A DNA stretch of 34,707 nt, from assembly GCA_945865705.1 (NCBI GenBank), contig CAMBEY010000003.1, positions 1 to 34,707 of the forward strand. Reading direction: 5' to 3'. A model generated the notes under the pieces. It did no database searches and was not told the origin of the DNA. It worked only from the letters and a program-made list of their open reading frames with translations. Shown piece by piece: positions 1 through 9,354 of the stretch. This DNA comes from Candidatus Sulfopaludibacter sp. SbA3 (lineage in GTDB: Bacteria; Acidobacteriota; Terriglobia; 2-12-FULL-54-10). Made by a program: the position numbers and the translations under genes. The number at the start of each line of letters is the position of its first letter. The stretch's first letter is position 1.

Positions 1-74
1 GTGCCGCGACCGTGAGGGAGCGGGGGTTGTTCTTGTCACGCAAACCAACCCCCGCTCCCTCACGGTCGCGGCAC
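1..74. repeat. Perfect inverted repeat (29-bp arms, 16-nt loop), dispersed palindrome family 'GCCGCGACCGTGAGGGAGCGG'
   Basis: gtgccgcgaccgtgagggagcgggggttg (1-29) is the exact reverse complement of caacccccgctccctcacggtcgcggcac (46-74). Related palindrome at 33387-33482. Confidence 0.9.
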
Positions 75-229
75 TGTTCCGGCAACAGTCGCCGCAGGTG
101 TTCCACAAACGTGTTGTCGATGGCGTCGAGATGCGCCGAGGCGGCAGCGGAGTTGTAGACCTGCACTTCGTCCGAGCAGTCCATTTCCTCGGGCTCGGGA
201 ACGCGCGGAAGATGCCATGGTGAATTCAT
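1..229 (-). CDS. N-terminal part of a probable class I SAM-dependent methyltransferase, truncated by window edge
   Basis: Minus-strand reading from ATG at 229: MNSPWHLPRVPEPEEMDCSDEVQVYNSAAASAHLDAIDNTFVEHLRRLLPEQ..., resembling the N-terminus of small methyltransferases. The frame stays open through the palindrome at 1-74. Confidence 0.5.
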   Translation of the reverse strand, partial: MNSPWHLPRVPEPEEMDCSDEVQVYNSAAASAHLDAIDNTFVEHLRRLLPEQCRDREGAGVGLRDKNNPRSLTVAA

Positions 230-242
230 ATGCGTTTACTCC

Positions 243-432
243 GCGCCGCGTGACAGTGTCGCGCGCGTCAGCAAGCGGGCCAAGGGAAAACCCACGTCCC
301 GACGGCCAACGATCCCCCCACAGCGCGTACCGTCACGGTGAAACCCAAATCGTGAAATCCCAAACAACTCCGTTCGGGGCGTGCTGTTCCATCGACCCGC
401 TCGCTGACGCGCGCGGCACTGTCACGCGGCAC
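243..432. repeat. Long imperfect inverted repeat (39-bp arms about 112 bp apart)
   Basis: 243-281 gcgccgcgtgacagtgtcgcgcgcgtcagcaagcgggcc pairs with 394-432 gacccgctcgctgacgcgcgcggcactgtcacgcggcac with about 4 mismatches. Confidence 0.85.
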
Positions 433-454
433 GGATACACCATCCCAAAACGGG

Positions 455-3400
455 CTAAAAGCTGTAGCGCAGCGAGAATTGGATTTGGCGCGAATCGTTC
501 ACCGTGCGGAATATCTGTCCCGCGTTGCCGGCGGGCACGCCGGTGGCATCGGGAAACACAATGGCGCCGCCGGAGACTTGTGCGCCGGTCGGGCTGCTGG
601 GCGTCGCGAAGTTGGGCCTGTTCAGAATATTGAAGAAGTCCGCGCGGAACTCAAGCTGTTGCCGCTCACGCACGGCGAAATTCCTGCTCAACGAAAGATC
701 GGCGTTAAAGAAGCCCGGCCCAGTGAGCGCGTTGCGAGCGGCGTTGCCGTAGAAGCCCACGGGCTGGAGCGCGAAGGCGCAGGGATCGAAGTACAGCTCC
801 GGCGTCCCCAGCGTGCGTCCGCCGAAACGCTCTTGGCCGCCGATCAGGCAGGAACGTGAGAGGAGCCGACCTGTCGCCGCCAATGGCGACGCAAAGGCGC
901 ACGGATCGAAAAAGAGATCCGGCGCGCGGGAAGCGATGGAACACGAGGTTGCGACACCACGCTTCGCAGACTCAGCATTTGCGCCTGCAGCCCAGTCGGG
1001 GCGGTCGGCCAGCGCAATATCCGTCTGCAAATTCTGCGAGCGGTTGATGCCGTCCACCACGCTGAACGGATATCCGGACGAGAGCGACCCGATGGCCGCG
1101 ATGCGCCAGCCGTTGAGCACGCGGCCAGCCGTGCCCCGCGTGAACGCGGGCAGCGCAACGATGGCGTGCGCGGCGAGGCGGTGGCGGACATCGAACGCCG
1201 AGACGGCCTTGTCGAGATAGATGTCGTCGGGGTCTTGCGTGTTCGACGGCTGACTCGGGAACGAGGTGAACGAGGAGTTGTTGGTGCTGAGCGACTTGCT
1301 CCATGTGTAGGAAGCCTGTACGGTGGCACCGCCGGGTATACGACGCTCGGCGGTGAGTTGCAGTGAGTCATACCACGAGCGTCCGTCGGACGAGCGTCCG
1401 CGGATGGGGCCGAAGTTTAGATTGCGCCGCACGGTGGGGCCGGACGAGCAGGCCGCGTTGGGCCCGCCAGCGGCCGCAAGAAAGTTGAAGCACTTGCGCC
1501 CGTCGGCGAGCATCACCGGCGTACCGGGATTCGATTCGAGCGAGCGCAGGATGTGCAGGCTGCGATTGCCCGCGTAGGCGATGCGCGCTACCCAACCGTC
1601 GACGAACTGCTGCTGCCACTCGATGTTCCACTGCATGGTGTAAGGCTGGCTGAGATTGAAGTCGAGCGCCTGGCCCGTGGTGGAGAGCGCGGGCGCGCGG
1701 CCCGTGGCCAGCGGATTAGGAAACGGTGGCCCACCAGCCAGCAGCACGGTGTTGACGAAGGGCGGAACCAGCCGCGAGTTGGCCCACATGTTCACCACCA
1801 GCGGGTTATAGAAAATCCCAAAGCCGCCACGCAGCGCGGACTTTGCGTCGCCGCTGGGACTCCACGCGAAACCAAAACGCGGCGAGAAGGAGCGCGCGAT
1901 GGTATTGAACAACGGGCCTCCGAGTGTGACTGTTGCGTCCAGCGGCGAGCGCAGGTTCGCAAGTTGGCCGAGGACATCGCTGGGCGAGGTGGTGAACTCG
2001 TAGCGCAGGCCGAGGTTCAGTGTCAGGCGTGGCGCCAGCTCGAAGTCATCCTGCACGAAGGTGCTGATGGTGGTCCAGCGCCAACCAGCGGGCGACGCAG
2101 GACCATCGGCATTCGTCCCGCCCAGTACGCCGAGCCACGACGCGGGCGTGCCTGCGAGAAACTGCGTCAGGCCGGCGAAGGTGTACTGACCGTTGAAGAA
2201 CGTGCCGCGCAGCTCGTTGTCCTGATAGCGCTGTACGGTCGCGCCGAACTTCAGCGCGTGGCCGCTACTAAAATGGGAAACTTGAGCTGCAGTCTCAAAC
2301 AGATTTTGCGCGGCGCGTGGCACGAATGTCTGTGTACCAAGGTTTGAAATGCCGGTGATATTGATCAGTCCAAAGTTGCGCCCCGGCACTGGTGAGATGG
2401 TCAGCCCGCCGGGCGGCGGTGGCAGTTCAATGGCGCCGAAGGTGCGGTTGAATGCGAAATGGAAGTCGCCCAGGGCGTTCGCCGAGAACGGAACGGTGAG
2501 ACCAACCAGAGTGTTCGTGATGCGATGCGGCAGGCTCTGCGGGAAGCCCGGCACCGGCGTGGATGGATAGGGCGGCTCGACCAGGCTGTCTTGCGTGGAA
2601 AACTTCGCGTAGGCGTTCCATTCGCGCAGCAGCCGATGATCGATGCGCACTAGTCCGAAGTCTTCGCGCGTGGGCTGCACCACGCTCGATGAATAGCTGG
2701 CGGTGCGGCCGTCGGGGTTCAGCGGCCCGTTGGGCAATGGATAGAGATTGAGAAATGGAATGACGTTCGCGGCCGCTCCCGTGCGCGCCTCCGCCGCGGG
2801 AACGGTGGCCACGCTGGTGATGGCCTTGCGCTCGCGCAGTCCCTCATAGCTCAAGAAGAAAAAAGTGCGGTCGTGCCGCACCGGCCCGCCGAGTGACGCG
2901 CCGAACTGATTGCGCCGGAACGATGGAATCGGGCGGTTGGGAATGTCGAAGAAGTTCTTCGCGTCGAACGTGCTATTGCGCAGGTACTCGAACGCCGTGC
3001 CGTGCAGCGCGTTGGTTCCGGAGCGCGTGGCCACGTGGATGACGCCGCCGGAGTTCTTGCCGAACTCGGCCTTGTAGTTGTGCAGCAGGACCTGAAACTC
3101 CTGCACCGAGTCGAGGCCCAGCAGCAGCCCGCTGGATCCGCTGGGGTTGCGCCCGGAGGCCAAGTCGTTCAACTCCGAGCCATCGACGAGGAACAGCGTG
3201 GATTGATCGAGCTGCCCGTTGACGACGAAGGTGGCCCAGCGTCCGCCGAAGGGCGAGTTCGCACCGTTCGAGTTGGCGGCCACGCCGGGCTGTAGCAGCG
3301 CAAGTTGTCCGAAGTCGCGGCCATTCAGCGGCAGCGCGGCCAACTGTTCGCGGCTCACCAGTCCGGCCAGCACGCCGCTGGTGGTCTCGACCAACAGCAG

Positions 3401-3763
3401 GGTGGCGGACACTTCGATGCTCTGCTGGATGCCCGCCACGGGCAGCGCGATCTCCAGCGCGAGGGTTTGTCCGAGCGAGAGCGCGAGATTGGACTCCTTC
3501 ACCGAGGCGAAGTTCGGCGCGGTCGCAGTGAGTTCGTAACTGCCCACGGGAATCGCGAATTGGAAAACGCCGGATGAGTCGGACTGGCTGGTGTAGTTGA
3601 GACCCTTCTGCGTGTCGCGTAGATGCAGCGCCGCTGCGGCGATGGCTCCGCCGCTGGAATCGCTCACTACGCCGCGGATAGTCCCGCCCACCGACTGCGC
3701 GCGCAGGGAGGCGGAGGAAAGAAGCAGTGTGAATAGCAGAAGGGAAAATTTGTGGAGTTTCAT
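455..3763 (-). CDS. TonB-dependent receptor, carboxypeptidase-regulatory-like / Oar-like outer membrane protein
   Basis: About 1100 aa ORF; likely start at 3763 (MKLHKFSLLLFTLLLSSASLRAQS signal peptide). CarboxypepD_reg-like N-terminus (GTIRGVVSDSSGGAIAAAALHLRD), plug-like region, C-terminal beta-strand ending in F (QIQFSLRYSF). Confidence 0.9.
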   Translation of the reverse strand: MKLHKFSLLLFTLLLSSASLRAQSVGGTIRGVVSDSSGGAIAAAALHLRDTQKGLNYTSQSDSSGVFQFAIPVGSYELTATAPNFASVKESNLALSLGQTLALEIALPVAGIQQSIEVSATLLLVETTSGVLAGLVSREQLAALPLNGRDFGQLALLQPGVAANSNGANSPFGGRWATFVVNGQLDQSTLFLVDGSELNDLASGRNPSGSSGLLLGLDSVQEFQVLLHNYKAEFGKNSGGVIHVATRSGTNALHGTAFEYLRNSTFDAKNFFDIPNRPIPSFRRNQFGASLGGPVRHDRTFFFLSYEGLRERKAITSVATVPAAEARTGAAANVIPFLNLYPLPNGPLNPDGRTASYSSSVVQPTREDFGLVRIDHRLLREWNAYAKFSTQDSLVEPPYPSTPVPGFPQSLPHRITNTLVGLTVPFSANALGDFHFAFNRTFGAIELPPPPGGLTISPVPGRNFGLINITGISNLGTQTFVPRAAQNLFETAAQVSHFSSGHALKFGATVQRYQDNELRGTFFNGQYTFAGLTQFLAGTPASWLGVLGGTNADGPASPAGWRWTTISTFVQDDFELAPRLTLNLGLRYEFTTSPSDVLGQLANLRSPLDATVTLGGPLFNTIARSFSPRFGFAWSPSGDAKSALRGGFGIFYNPLVVNMWANSRLVPPFVNTVLLAGGPPFPNPLATGRAPALSTTGQALDFNLSQPYTMQWNIEWQQQFVDGWVARIAYAGNRSLHILRSLESNPGTPVMLADGRKCFNFLAAAGGPNAACSSGPTVRRNLNFGPIRGRSSDGRSWYDSLQLTAERRIPGGATVQASYTWSKSLSTNNSSFTSFPSQPSNTQDPDDIYLDKAVSAFDVRHRLAAHAIVALPAFTRGTAGRVLNGWRIAAIGSLSSGYPFSVVDGINRSQNLQTDIALADRPDWAAGANAESAKRGVATSCSIASRAPDLFFDPCAFASPLAATGRLLSRSCLIGGQERFGGRTLGTPELYFDPCAFALQPVGFYGNAARNALTGPGFFNADLSLSRNFAVRERQQLEFRADFFNILNRPNFATPSSPTGAQVSGGAIVFPDATGVPAGNAGQIFRTVNDSRQIQFSLRYSF

Positions 3764-3769
3764 GAAGTC

Positions 3770-3867
3770 GTCATTCCAAAGCTTGGCGTTTTTTTGCCGG
3801 GCTGAGGAATCTGTTTTTTTTCGCCTCGCCATCCGCAAAGCAGATTCCTCGCTGCGCTCGGAATGAC
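3770..3867. repeat. Palindromic dispersed repeat, GTCATTCCGAGCGCAGCGAGGAATCTGC family, copy A (left arm interrupted)
   Basis: Right arm aaagcagattcctcgctgcgctcggaatgac. Left arm gtcattcc...gctgaggaatctgtttt carries extra sequence. Confidence 0.7.
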
Positions 3868-3895
3868 ACCTTTAAACAGTGGCTACGGACACTGG

Positions 3896-5194
3896 CTACG
3901 GATTTTTTGTGGCCCTATTTTTATTCGCCGGATTGGCTTTGTAGAGCGCGTAGCACGGGCTGTTGCGCACGGCGTTGTAATGCTCGGGATTTTCACCGAC
4001 GGCCTTGTGGTAGGCCGCGCGGTACTTGTCCGCTTCAGCCTTGTTGCCGGCCTGCTCGTAGATGCGACTCAGCATTTGCAGGCCGTCCACGGCCACGGTC
4101 TCGCGCTCGATCTGCGTGAAGACTTCTCCGTGCGTGCGGTACCACTCCTGCGCTTCGTGGATGTAGCTGGCGGCATCGGCGCGCTTGAGCTGCAATGCGG
4201 CCATCCCTAAGTTCATCAGCGCCTTGCCGCGCACGCGGTCTTCGCCGGACTGCTTGGCGACATCCAGCGCGTTGCTGAGCGTCTCCCAGGCGGAGGCAAA
4301 ATTCTTCTGTTCCATCTGCGCGTTACCGATGACCATCATGGCGTTGGACTGCCAAGTCCCGCGCCCCATCTTCTTGAAGCTGACCAGCGCGTCGTTGGCA
4401 TATTGGAAGGCCTTCTCCGGCTCGACGGTCCAGACGTAGGTGTTGCCCAAGTTCAGGCGCACCATGCCGCGATAGAGTTCGCCGGGCAACTGGTCGGCGT
4501 AGCGCATGCCTTCGTTGTAGGCGGCGATGGCGCGCTCGGTCTCCAGCATCCGGATCAAGGTGGAGCCGATGTTGATTTTCGCCGAGGCCATCACGCGCAG
4601 TTCGTTAATTTCTTTGGCGATGGCAAAGCCGGCCTCCAGTTTTTCGAGCGCCTGCTGATAATGCTTGCGGGCCTCTTCCCACTTGAGCTCCTCGCCGCAA
4701 AGGTCCTCGCCATCGTGTGTCAGGAACGCGCCCTCATAGCGGAGCCGCCGCGCCTCGAAACGCTTGAAGAAATTCTGATCGCCGGTAACCTTGCGATAGA
4801 GATCAAACAGCTTGGCGTAGCGAAGATTCTCCGAGACAAATTGGTCCAGCACACGCTTGTGAATGTCATGACCGCTGGTCGCTCCGAAGCGGCCGAGTTC
4901 GTCGAAGCGCGTGTCGCGCTGCTCGATCAACTCTTCCAGGCGCTTCTTAATGACCGGCGGATTGTCCTTCAGGTAACGCTCGGCATCAGCCACCTGACCA
5001 TGATCCAGCTTGTCCATCAAGATGATCAGCGGAACCGGGTCCTCGGAGGGAACGGCCTGGGCGCGGGCAAATGGAGATTGCCAAATAGTCAGAGGGAGCA
5101 GGACCAGCAGACCGGAGGCCACCGCGAGCAGGAGTGGGCGGACAGAAATCGCCAATTGGCAATAGCCGATTTTCTTCTCATTTTTATTAGTCAT
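3896..5194 (-). CDS. Tetratricopeptide-repeat protein with N-terminal signal/TM segment
   Basis: 432 aa; TPR-like repeats (NIGSTLIRMLETERAIAAYNEGMRYADQ..., NLGNTYVWTVEPEKAFQYANDALVSF...). Confidence 0.8.
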   Translation of the reverse strand: MTNKNEKKIGYCQLAISVRPLLLAVASGLLVLLPLTIWQSPFARAQAVPSEDPVPLIILMDKLDHGQVADAERYLKDNPPVIKKRLEELIEQRDTRFDELGRFGATSGHDIHKRVLDQFVSENLRYAKLFDLYRKVTGDQNFFKRFEARRLRYEGAFLTHDGEDLCGEELKWEEARKHYQQALEKLEAGFAIAKEINELRVMASAKINIGSTLIRMLETERAIAAYNEGMRYADQLPGELYRGMVRLNLGNTYVWTVEPEKAFQYANDALVSFKKMGRGTWQSNAMMVIGNAQMEQKNFASAWETLSNALDVAKQSGEDRVRGKALMNLGMAALQLKRADAASYIHEAQEWYRTHGEVFTQIERETVAVDGLQMLSRIYEQAGNKAEADKYRAAYHKAVGENPEHYNAVRNSPCYALYKANPANKNRATKNP

Positions 5195-5548
5195 ATAGTT
5201 AGTCCAATTCTTCCGACCGAGCCTTTACACTGGAAGTTCCAGCCCGTTTGGGCTTCCGATGTGCGTCACGCAGATCGCCCTATCGCCTTGAAATCACTAG
5301 AGATCAAGTGTACTCGAACGGCGGAAACATTTGTCAGTTCCGTGGCGACATAATATGTTCGCCGGAAAATGCCAGTTAATATGGATTCTCCCCTCATCAC
5401 TCGTCAGCAAGAGCCTTTCCTCTCAATTACATGGATGCATCCTTGCCGCATTGGTTGGCTGCGGTTGCTCTGGAACCTCACTAAACTAGATATATAATGA
5501 TAGGGCGGCGGCGCCCCGGACCTGCGGCAATTGGTGGGTTTTTCAGAG

Positions 5549-6481
5549 ATGAAGCAGTTAATCGTCAATGCGGATGATTTTGGCTACACCCGGGGAGTCA
5601 ACCGGGCCATCGTCGAAGCTTGTCATCAAAATGGGCGAGGGATTATCACCGCCACTTCCTTGATGGCCAACGCTCCGGCCTTCGATCACGCTGTGGAATT
5701 GGCCCACAAAACGGCGGGCCTGGATGTGGGTTGCCATCTGAATCTGGTGGAGGGCCGGCCGCTCTCGCCCGCATCGGCGATACCAAGTCTGGTGAATGCG
5801 GACGGACAACTGCTGGGCGCGCGGCGATTGGGGAAGCGTCTGCTGACGCGCACGGCGAGCGGCGCGGAGATCGAGTGCGAGTGCGCGGCGCAAGTGGACC
5901 GCATGATCGCGGCAGGAATTCCGCCCACCCACCTGGACACGCATCAGCACGCGCACCTGCATCCCACCGTGGCCACGGCGGTGGCGCGAACGGCCCAGCG
6001 CTATGGCATCGCCTGGGTGCGTCGCCCCTTTGAAAGTTTTTCGCCGCCCACGCGCCTGGGAAACGTTAAGCGGCGAATCCTGGCGGCGGGCCTGCGATCG
6101 TCGGCCAGATCATTCGACCGCATCATGGCCGCCCACGGCCTGCGCTGCCCGGATCACTTCAGCGGCTTTGTCCTGACCGGCGCGTTGACGGTCGTAGGCC
6201 TCCGTGCAACTCTGGCGCTGCTACCCGATGGCGCCACCGAGTTGATGTGCCACCCTGGATACACCGACGCCGCGCTGGCCCGCTTGCCCACCAGCTTGCA
6301 GGCGCAGCGGCAGCGCGAGTTGGAGGCGCTGTGCGATCCCGGCGTGCGCGACGTTTTGCGCGCGCGCGGCATCCAACTGATCAGTTTCCGCGAGTTGTCC
6401 GCGCCGGCGTCCCGAGCGGAGAGAACCTCGGCGCTTAAAATGGCCGCGAGCGGTGGACAGGCATCCAGCCAGGCAAGATGA
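5549..6481 (+). CDS. ChbG/YdjC-like carbohydrate deacetylase, HpnK-like
   Basis: MKQLIVNADDFGYTRGVNRAIVEACHQNGRGIITATSLMANAPAFDHAVELA... with DTHQHAHLHP motif, typical of the YdjC/HpnK family. Confidence 0.85.
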   Translation: MKQLIVNADDFGYTRGVNRAIVEACHQNGRGIITATSLMANAPAFDHAVELAHKTAGLDVGCHLNLVEGRPLSPASAIPSLVNADGQLLGARRLGKRLLTRTASGAEIECECAAQVDRMIAAGIPPTHLDTHQHAHLHPTVATAVARTAQRYGIAWVRRPFESFSPPTRLGNVKRRILAAGLRSSARSFDRIMAAHGLRCPDHFSGFVLTGALTVVGLRATLALLPDGATELMCHPGYTDAALARLPTSLQAQRQRELEALCDPGVRDVLRARGIQLISFRELSAPASRAERTSALKMAASGGQASSQAR

Positions 6482-6496
6482 GAGGAGAGTGAGCAC

Positions 6497-7489
6497 GTGT
6501 CCGTCATGAAAATAGAAAAATCGCCGCTCTACTCCATCGTAATTCCCATTCACAACGAGGAGGACAGCCTCATCCCGCTGTTCGCCAAGATTGTGGAGAC
6601 CATGGAGGCGCACAGTTGGGAATTCGAGATCGTCTTCGTCGATGACGCGAGTTCCGACGGCTCCCCTGCGTTGCTCGAGCAGATTGCGTCTCTCGATTCG
6701 CGCGTCATGGTGGTGCAGTTGCGCCGTAACGTCGGCCAGACGCCGGCGCTGGCCGCCGGATTCGACTACGCACGCGGCGACATTATCATCTCCATGGACG
6801 GCGACTATCAACACGATCCCACCGACCTACCCGCGTTCATTACCAAGATTCATGAGGGCTACGACATCGTCAGCGGATGGCGCAAGGAACGCGTGGACGA
6901 TTACGTCACGCGACGGCTGCCCTCCAAGATTGCCAACTGGGCCATGCGCAAACTCTCTGGAGTGGAGCTGCATGATTTCGGGACGACGTTCAAGGCCTAC
7001 CGCAGGGACACGATTCGTGCCGTGAATCTCTACGGCGAGCTGCATCGATTCATCCCAGCACTAGCCAGCTTGCAGGGCGCGCGGATGACGGAGATTCCCA
7101 TTCACAATATTGAGCGGCCCGCTGGTAAGTCGCATTACGGGCTGGGTCGGACCTTTCGTGTCCTGTTTGATCTGCTGACGGTGCGCTTCCTACTGCGGTA
7201 TGTGACGCGGCCCCTGCATTTTTTTGGCATGATCGGGCTAGCCTGCTTCACCCTGGGGGGCGGCATTTTCAGCTTTCTGGGCGTGCGCAAGCTGATGGGT
7301 CATGCCATCTTCATCGAGCACGGGCCGCTGCTGATCGTGGGAGCGATGGCCGTGATCGCTGGCATTCAACTCGTCTCAACTGGCTTGATCGGGGAGCTGC
7401 TGACGCGCATTTACTTCGAAGGACAGCAACGGCGCATCTACTCGGTCGCCCGGGTGATTGGCCGCCCACGCAAAGCGGGCATCGCCTAA
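6497..7489 (+). CDS. Glycosyltransferase family 2 (DPM1/ArnC-like) with C-terminal TM helices
   Basis: SIVIPIHNEEDSLIPLF...EIVFVDDASSDGS...RNVGQTPALAAGFDYARGDIIISMDGDYQHDP; two C-terminal hydrophobic segments. Confidence 0.92.
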   Translation: MSVMKIEKSPLYSIVIPIHNEEDSLIPLFAKIVETMEAHSWEFEIVFVDDASSDGSPALLEQIASLDSRVMVVQLRRNVGQTPALAAGFDYARGDIIISMDGDYQHDPTDLPAFITKIHEGYDIVSGWRKERVDDYVTRRLPSKIANWAMRKLSGVELHDFGTTFKAYRRDTIRAVNLYGELHRFIPALASLQGARMTEIPIHNIERPAGKSHYGLGRTFRVLFDLLTVRFLLRYVTRPLHFFGMIGLACFTLGGGIFSFLGVRKLMGHAIFIEHGPLLIVGAMAVIAGIQLVSTGLIGELLTRIYFEGQQRRIYSVARVIGRPRKAGIA

Positions 7490-7513
7490 AGACTGCCGCG
7501 CCCCCTGACCTCC

Positions 7514-7903
7514 ATGGACACCACACCAGATCCCAAGACGGAAACTAAGCTCAAGCGACTGAAGATCTACTCGGCGCAGTCGGGCTATGTCTATGAATAC
7601 TACTTCCTGGAATCACGGCAACGCCGCAAAATTTTCGGCAGACCCGATTACGCCTACCTCTATCACGTGACCACCAACCGCAAAAATTTCTCCGTGGTGG
7701 AAGTGGTGGTAGAGGACAAGGCGTTGCGCGCATGGAAGAAGATCAACGGGCGCGAGCTCGCGGAGATGGAGCGCTACGCCGCCGCCAAGATGGGGTTGTT
7801 TCGCACTCTGGATGAATGCCCCGAACCAAGCCAGTTGCGAGGTGGCACAGTGAACGAATCCAACATCGCGGCGTTGCTTGAGCCGCTCGGCCTCACGGAT
7901 TAA
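7514..7903 (+). CDS. Hypothetical protein
   Basis: 129 aa ORF, 24 bp after the GT2 gene and co-oriented. Confidence 0.6.
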   Translation: MDTTPDPKTETKLKRLKIYSAQSGYVYEYYFLESRQRRKIFGRPDYAYLYHVTTNRKNFSVVEVVVEDKALRAWKKINGRELAEMERYAAAKMGLFRTLDECPEPSQLRGGTVNESNIAALLEPLGLTD

Positions 7904-7916
7904 TCCCACAATTCTT

Positions 7917-7993
7917 CACAGATGCACGGCGACACAGAGAGGCTAAGGGATGCGCTGGAGCCCCTGATTTCTCAGTGTCTCCGTGCCTCTGTG
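7917..7993. repeat. Palindromic repeat (CACAGAGGCACGGAGACAC-type)
   Basis: 7917-7940 cacagatgcacggcgacacagaga pairs with 7970-7993 tctcagtgtctccgtgcctctgtg (21/24). Confidence 0.75.
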
Positions 7994-8037
7994 GCTAATT
8001 GTTTTTTTGCGGTTGATTGGGGAAAGGTGAGGAGGAA

Positions 8038-8067
8038 TAAAAAAAGGGGGCGATTTGAATCGCCCCC
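8038..8067 (-). terminator. Rho-independent terminator of the 18-aa microgene
   Basis: Minus strand GGGGGCGATT-CA-AATCGCCCCC followed by a T-tract (plus: aaaaaaaagggggcgatttgaatcgccccc). Confidence 0.9.
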
Positions 8068-8090
8068 TAAATCTTGCAGCTACAGCCGAG

Positions 8091-8147
8091 TTATTTCTTT
8101 TTCTTGGCGGCTGGCTTCTTTTTTGCTGGTGCTTTTTTGGTCGGCAT
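8091..8147 (-). CDS. 18-aa lysine-rich microprotein MPTKKAPAKKKPAAKKKK
   Basis: ATG CCG ACC AAA AAA GCA CCA GCA AAA AAG AAG CCA GCC GCC AAG AAA AAG AAA TAA; GGAGA Shine-Dalgarno upstream, canonical promoter and terminator flanking. Confidence 0.75.
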   Translation of the reverse strand: MPTKKAPAKKKPAAKKKK

Positions 8148-8214
8148 TGTCGTAATTCTCCTTTTTCGTTTTCTATCTCCTCGCAACATAATGGAATCGT
8201 TGCTTGATGTCTTA

Positions 8215-8243
8215 TGTATAAGGACTGACAAAATAATTGTCAA
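8215..8243 (-). promoter_or_regulatory. Sigma70-like promoter of the microgene
   Basis: Minus strand TTGACA (8243-8238), 17-nt spacer, TATACA (8220-8215). Confidence 0.75.
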
Positions 8244-8372
8244 GAGAAAAAGTAATATTCCGGTCACTTAGTCGCTTCACGCTTCTGAATAACTCTGCGC
8301 CCTTCACCGCTTCGGCACCGGAAATTGCATCCGGCACGACAGATTTTCCAGTCGCAAGCGTCTCAACGAATC

Positions 8373-8894
8373 CTAATCAGCGTATTGCAGCAGCGAGAAA
8401 ACATCCACGCCATCCAATTTCTTGCGCCCATTCAGGAAGGTGAGCTCAATCACCACGCCGAGGCCCACGATCTCCGCCCCCAAGTCGCTAGCTAAACGCA
8501 CACACGCGTTCGCGGTGCCGCCGGTGGCCAGCAGATCATCGACAATCAGCACGCGCTGGCCTGGTTGAATCGCATCGCGGTGCACTTCCAGCGAGTCGGT
8601 GCCGTACTCCAGATCGTAGGTGATGCGCACCGTCTCGGCCGGCAGCTTCTTGGGTTTCCTCACGGGAACGAATCCCGCGCCGAGCCGGTATGCGAGCGCA
8701 GGGCCAAAAATGAATCCGCGCGCTTCAATACCCAGCACCAGGTCGAGCTTGGCTCCGGCGTACTGCGCGGTCATGGCATCGATCAAAGCGTGGAAGCCAT
8801 CTCTATCCTTTAACAGCGTGGTGATATCGTAAAAAAGAATTCCGGGCTTGGGCCAGCCGGGAACCTGCCGAATGAGTTTCTTCAGATTTTCCAT
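8373..8894 (-). CDS. apt: Adenine phosphoribosyltransferase
   Basis: 173 aa; [21 protein letters not shown]..., [25 protein letters not shown]-binding motif. Confidence 0.97.
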   Translation of the reverse strand: MENLKKLIRQVPGWPKPGILFYDITTLLKDRDGFHALIDAMTAQYAGAKLDLVLGIEARGFIFGPALAYRLGAGFVPVRKPKKLPAETVRITYDLEYGTDSLEVHRDAIQPGQRVLIVDDLLATGGTANACVRLASDLGAEIVGLGVVIELTFLNGRKKLDGVDVFSLLQYAD

Positions 8895-8972
8895 GTCGTT
8901 TGGGTCGTCATCCTTTCGATCAGTTCAATAAATTTGCCGCGCACAATGCCTCCCTGTTCGATTCGCGGGTGA

Positions 8973-9257
8973 TCAAGCTAAACGTGTTGCCTCAATGCTG
9001 AAGCCGCGACGGGAGATCGACCGCGCAGTGGTCTGCTCACTCACCTGCTCCACGCGGCTGCCTGGCGGGCCTTGGAGGAGAGCGGCGCGTAGTTGCTCCA
9101 TTTTTTTAAGCGAGCATTCCGCGAGGACTTCCACCGCACCGTCCTGACAGTTGCGCACCCAGCCATTCACGCCAATCTCGCGAGCGACGCGCTCCACGAA
9201 GAAACGGAACCCAACGCCCTGCACTCTTCCCGTAATGCGAAACTGTCGAGCTTCCAT
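8973..9257 (-). CDS. Acylphosphatase
   Basis: MEARQFRITGRVQGVGFRFFVERVAREIGVNGWVRNCQDGAVEVLAEC; GRVQGVGFR signature. Confidence 0.95.
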   Translation of the reverse strand: MEARQFRITGRVQGVGFRFFVERVAREIGVNGWVRNCQDGAVEVLAECSLKKMEQLRAALLQGPPGSRVEQVSEQTTARSISRRGFSIEATRLA

Positions 9258-9354
9258 GTCCCCCGCGATGCTCTTCAATGAATTTCACATTGTAGGGGAA
9301 GGCCGTGTCAGGGTACAAGCCAGGCGGAGGGGGGATGGCACATTTCACCGGCAA

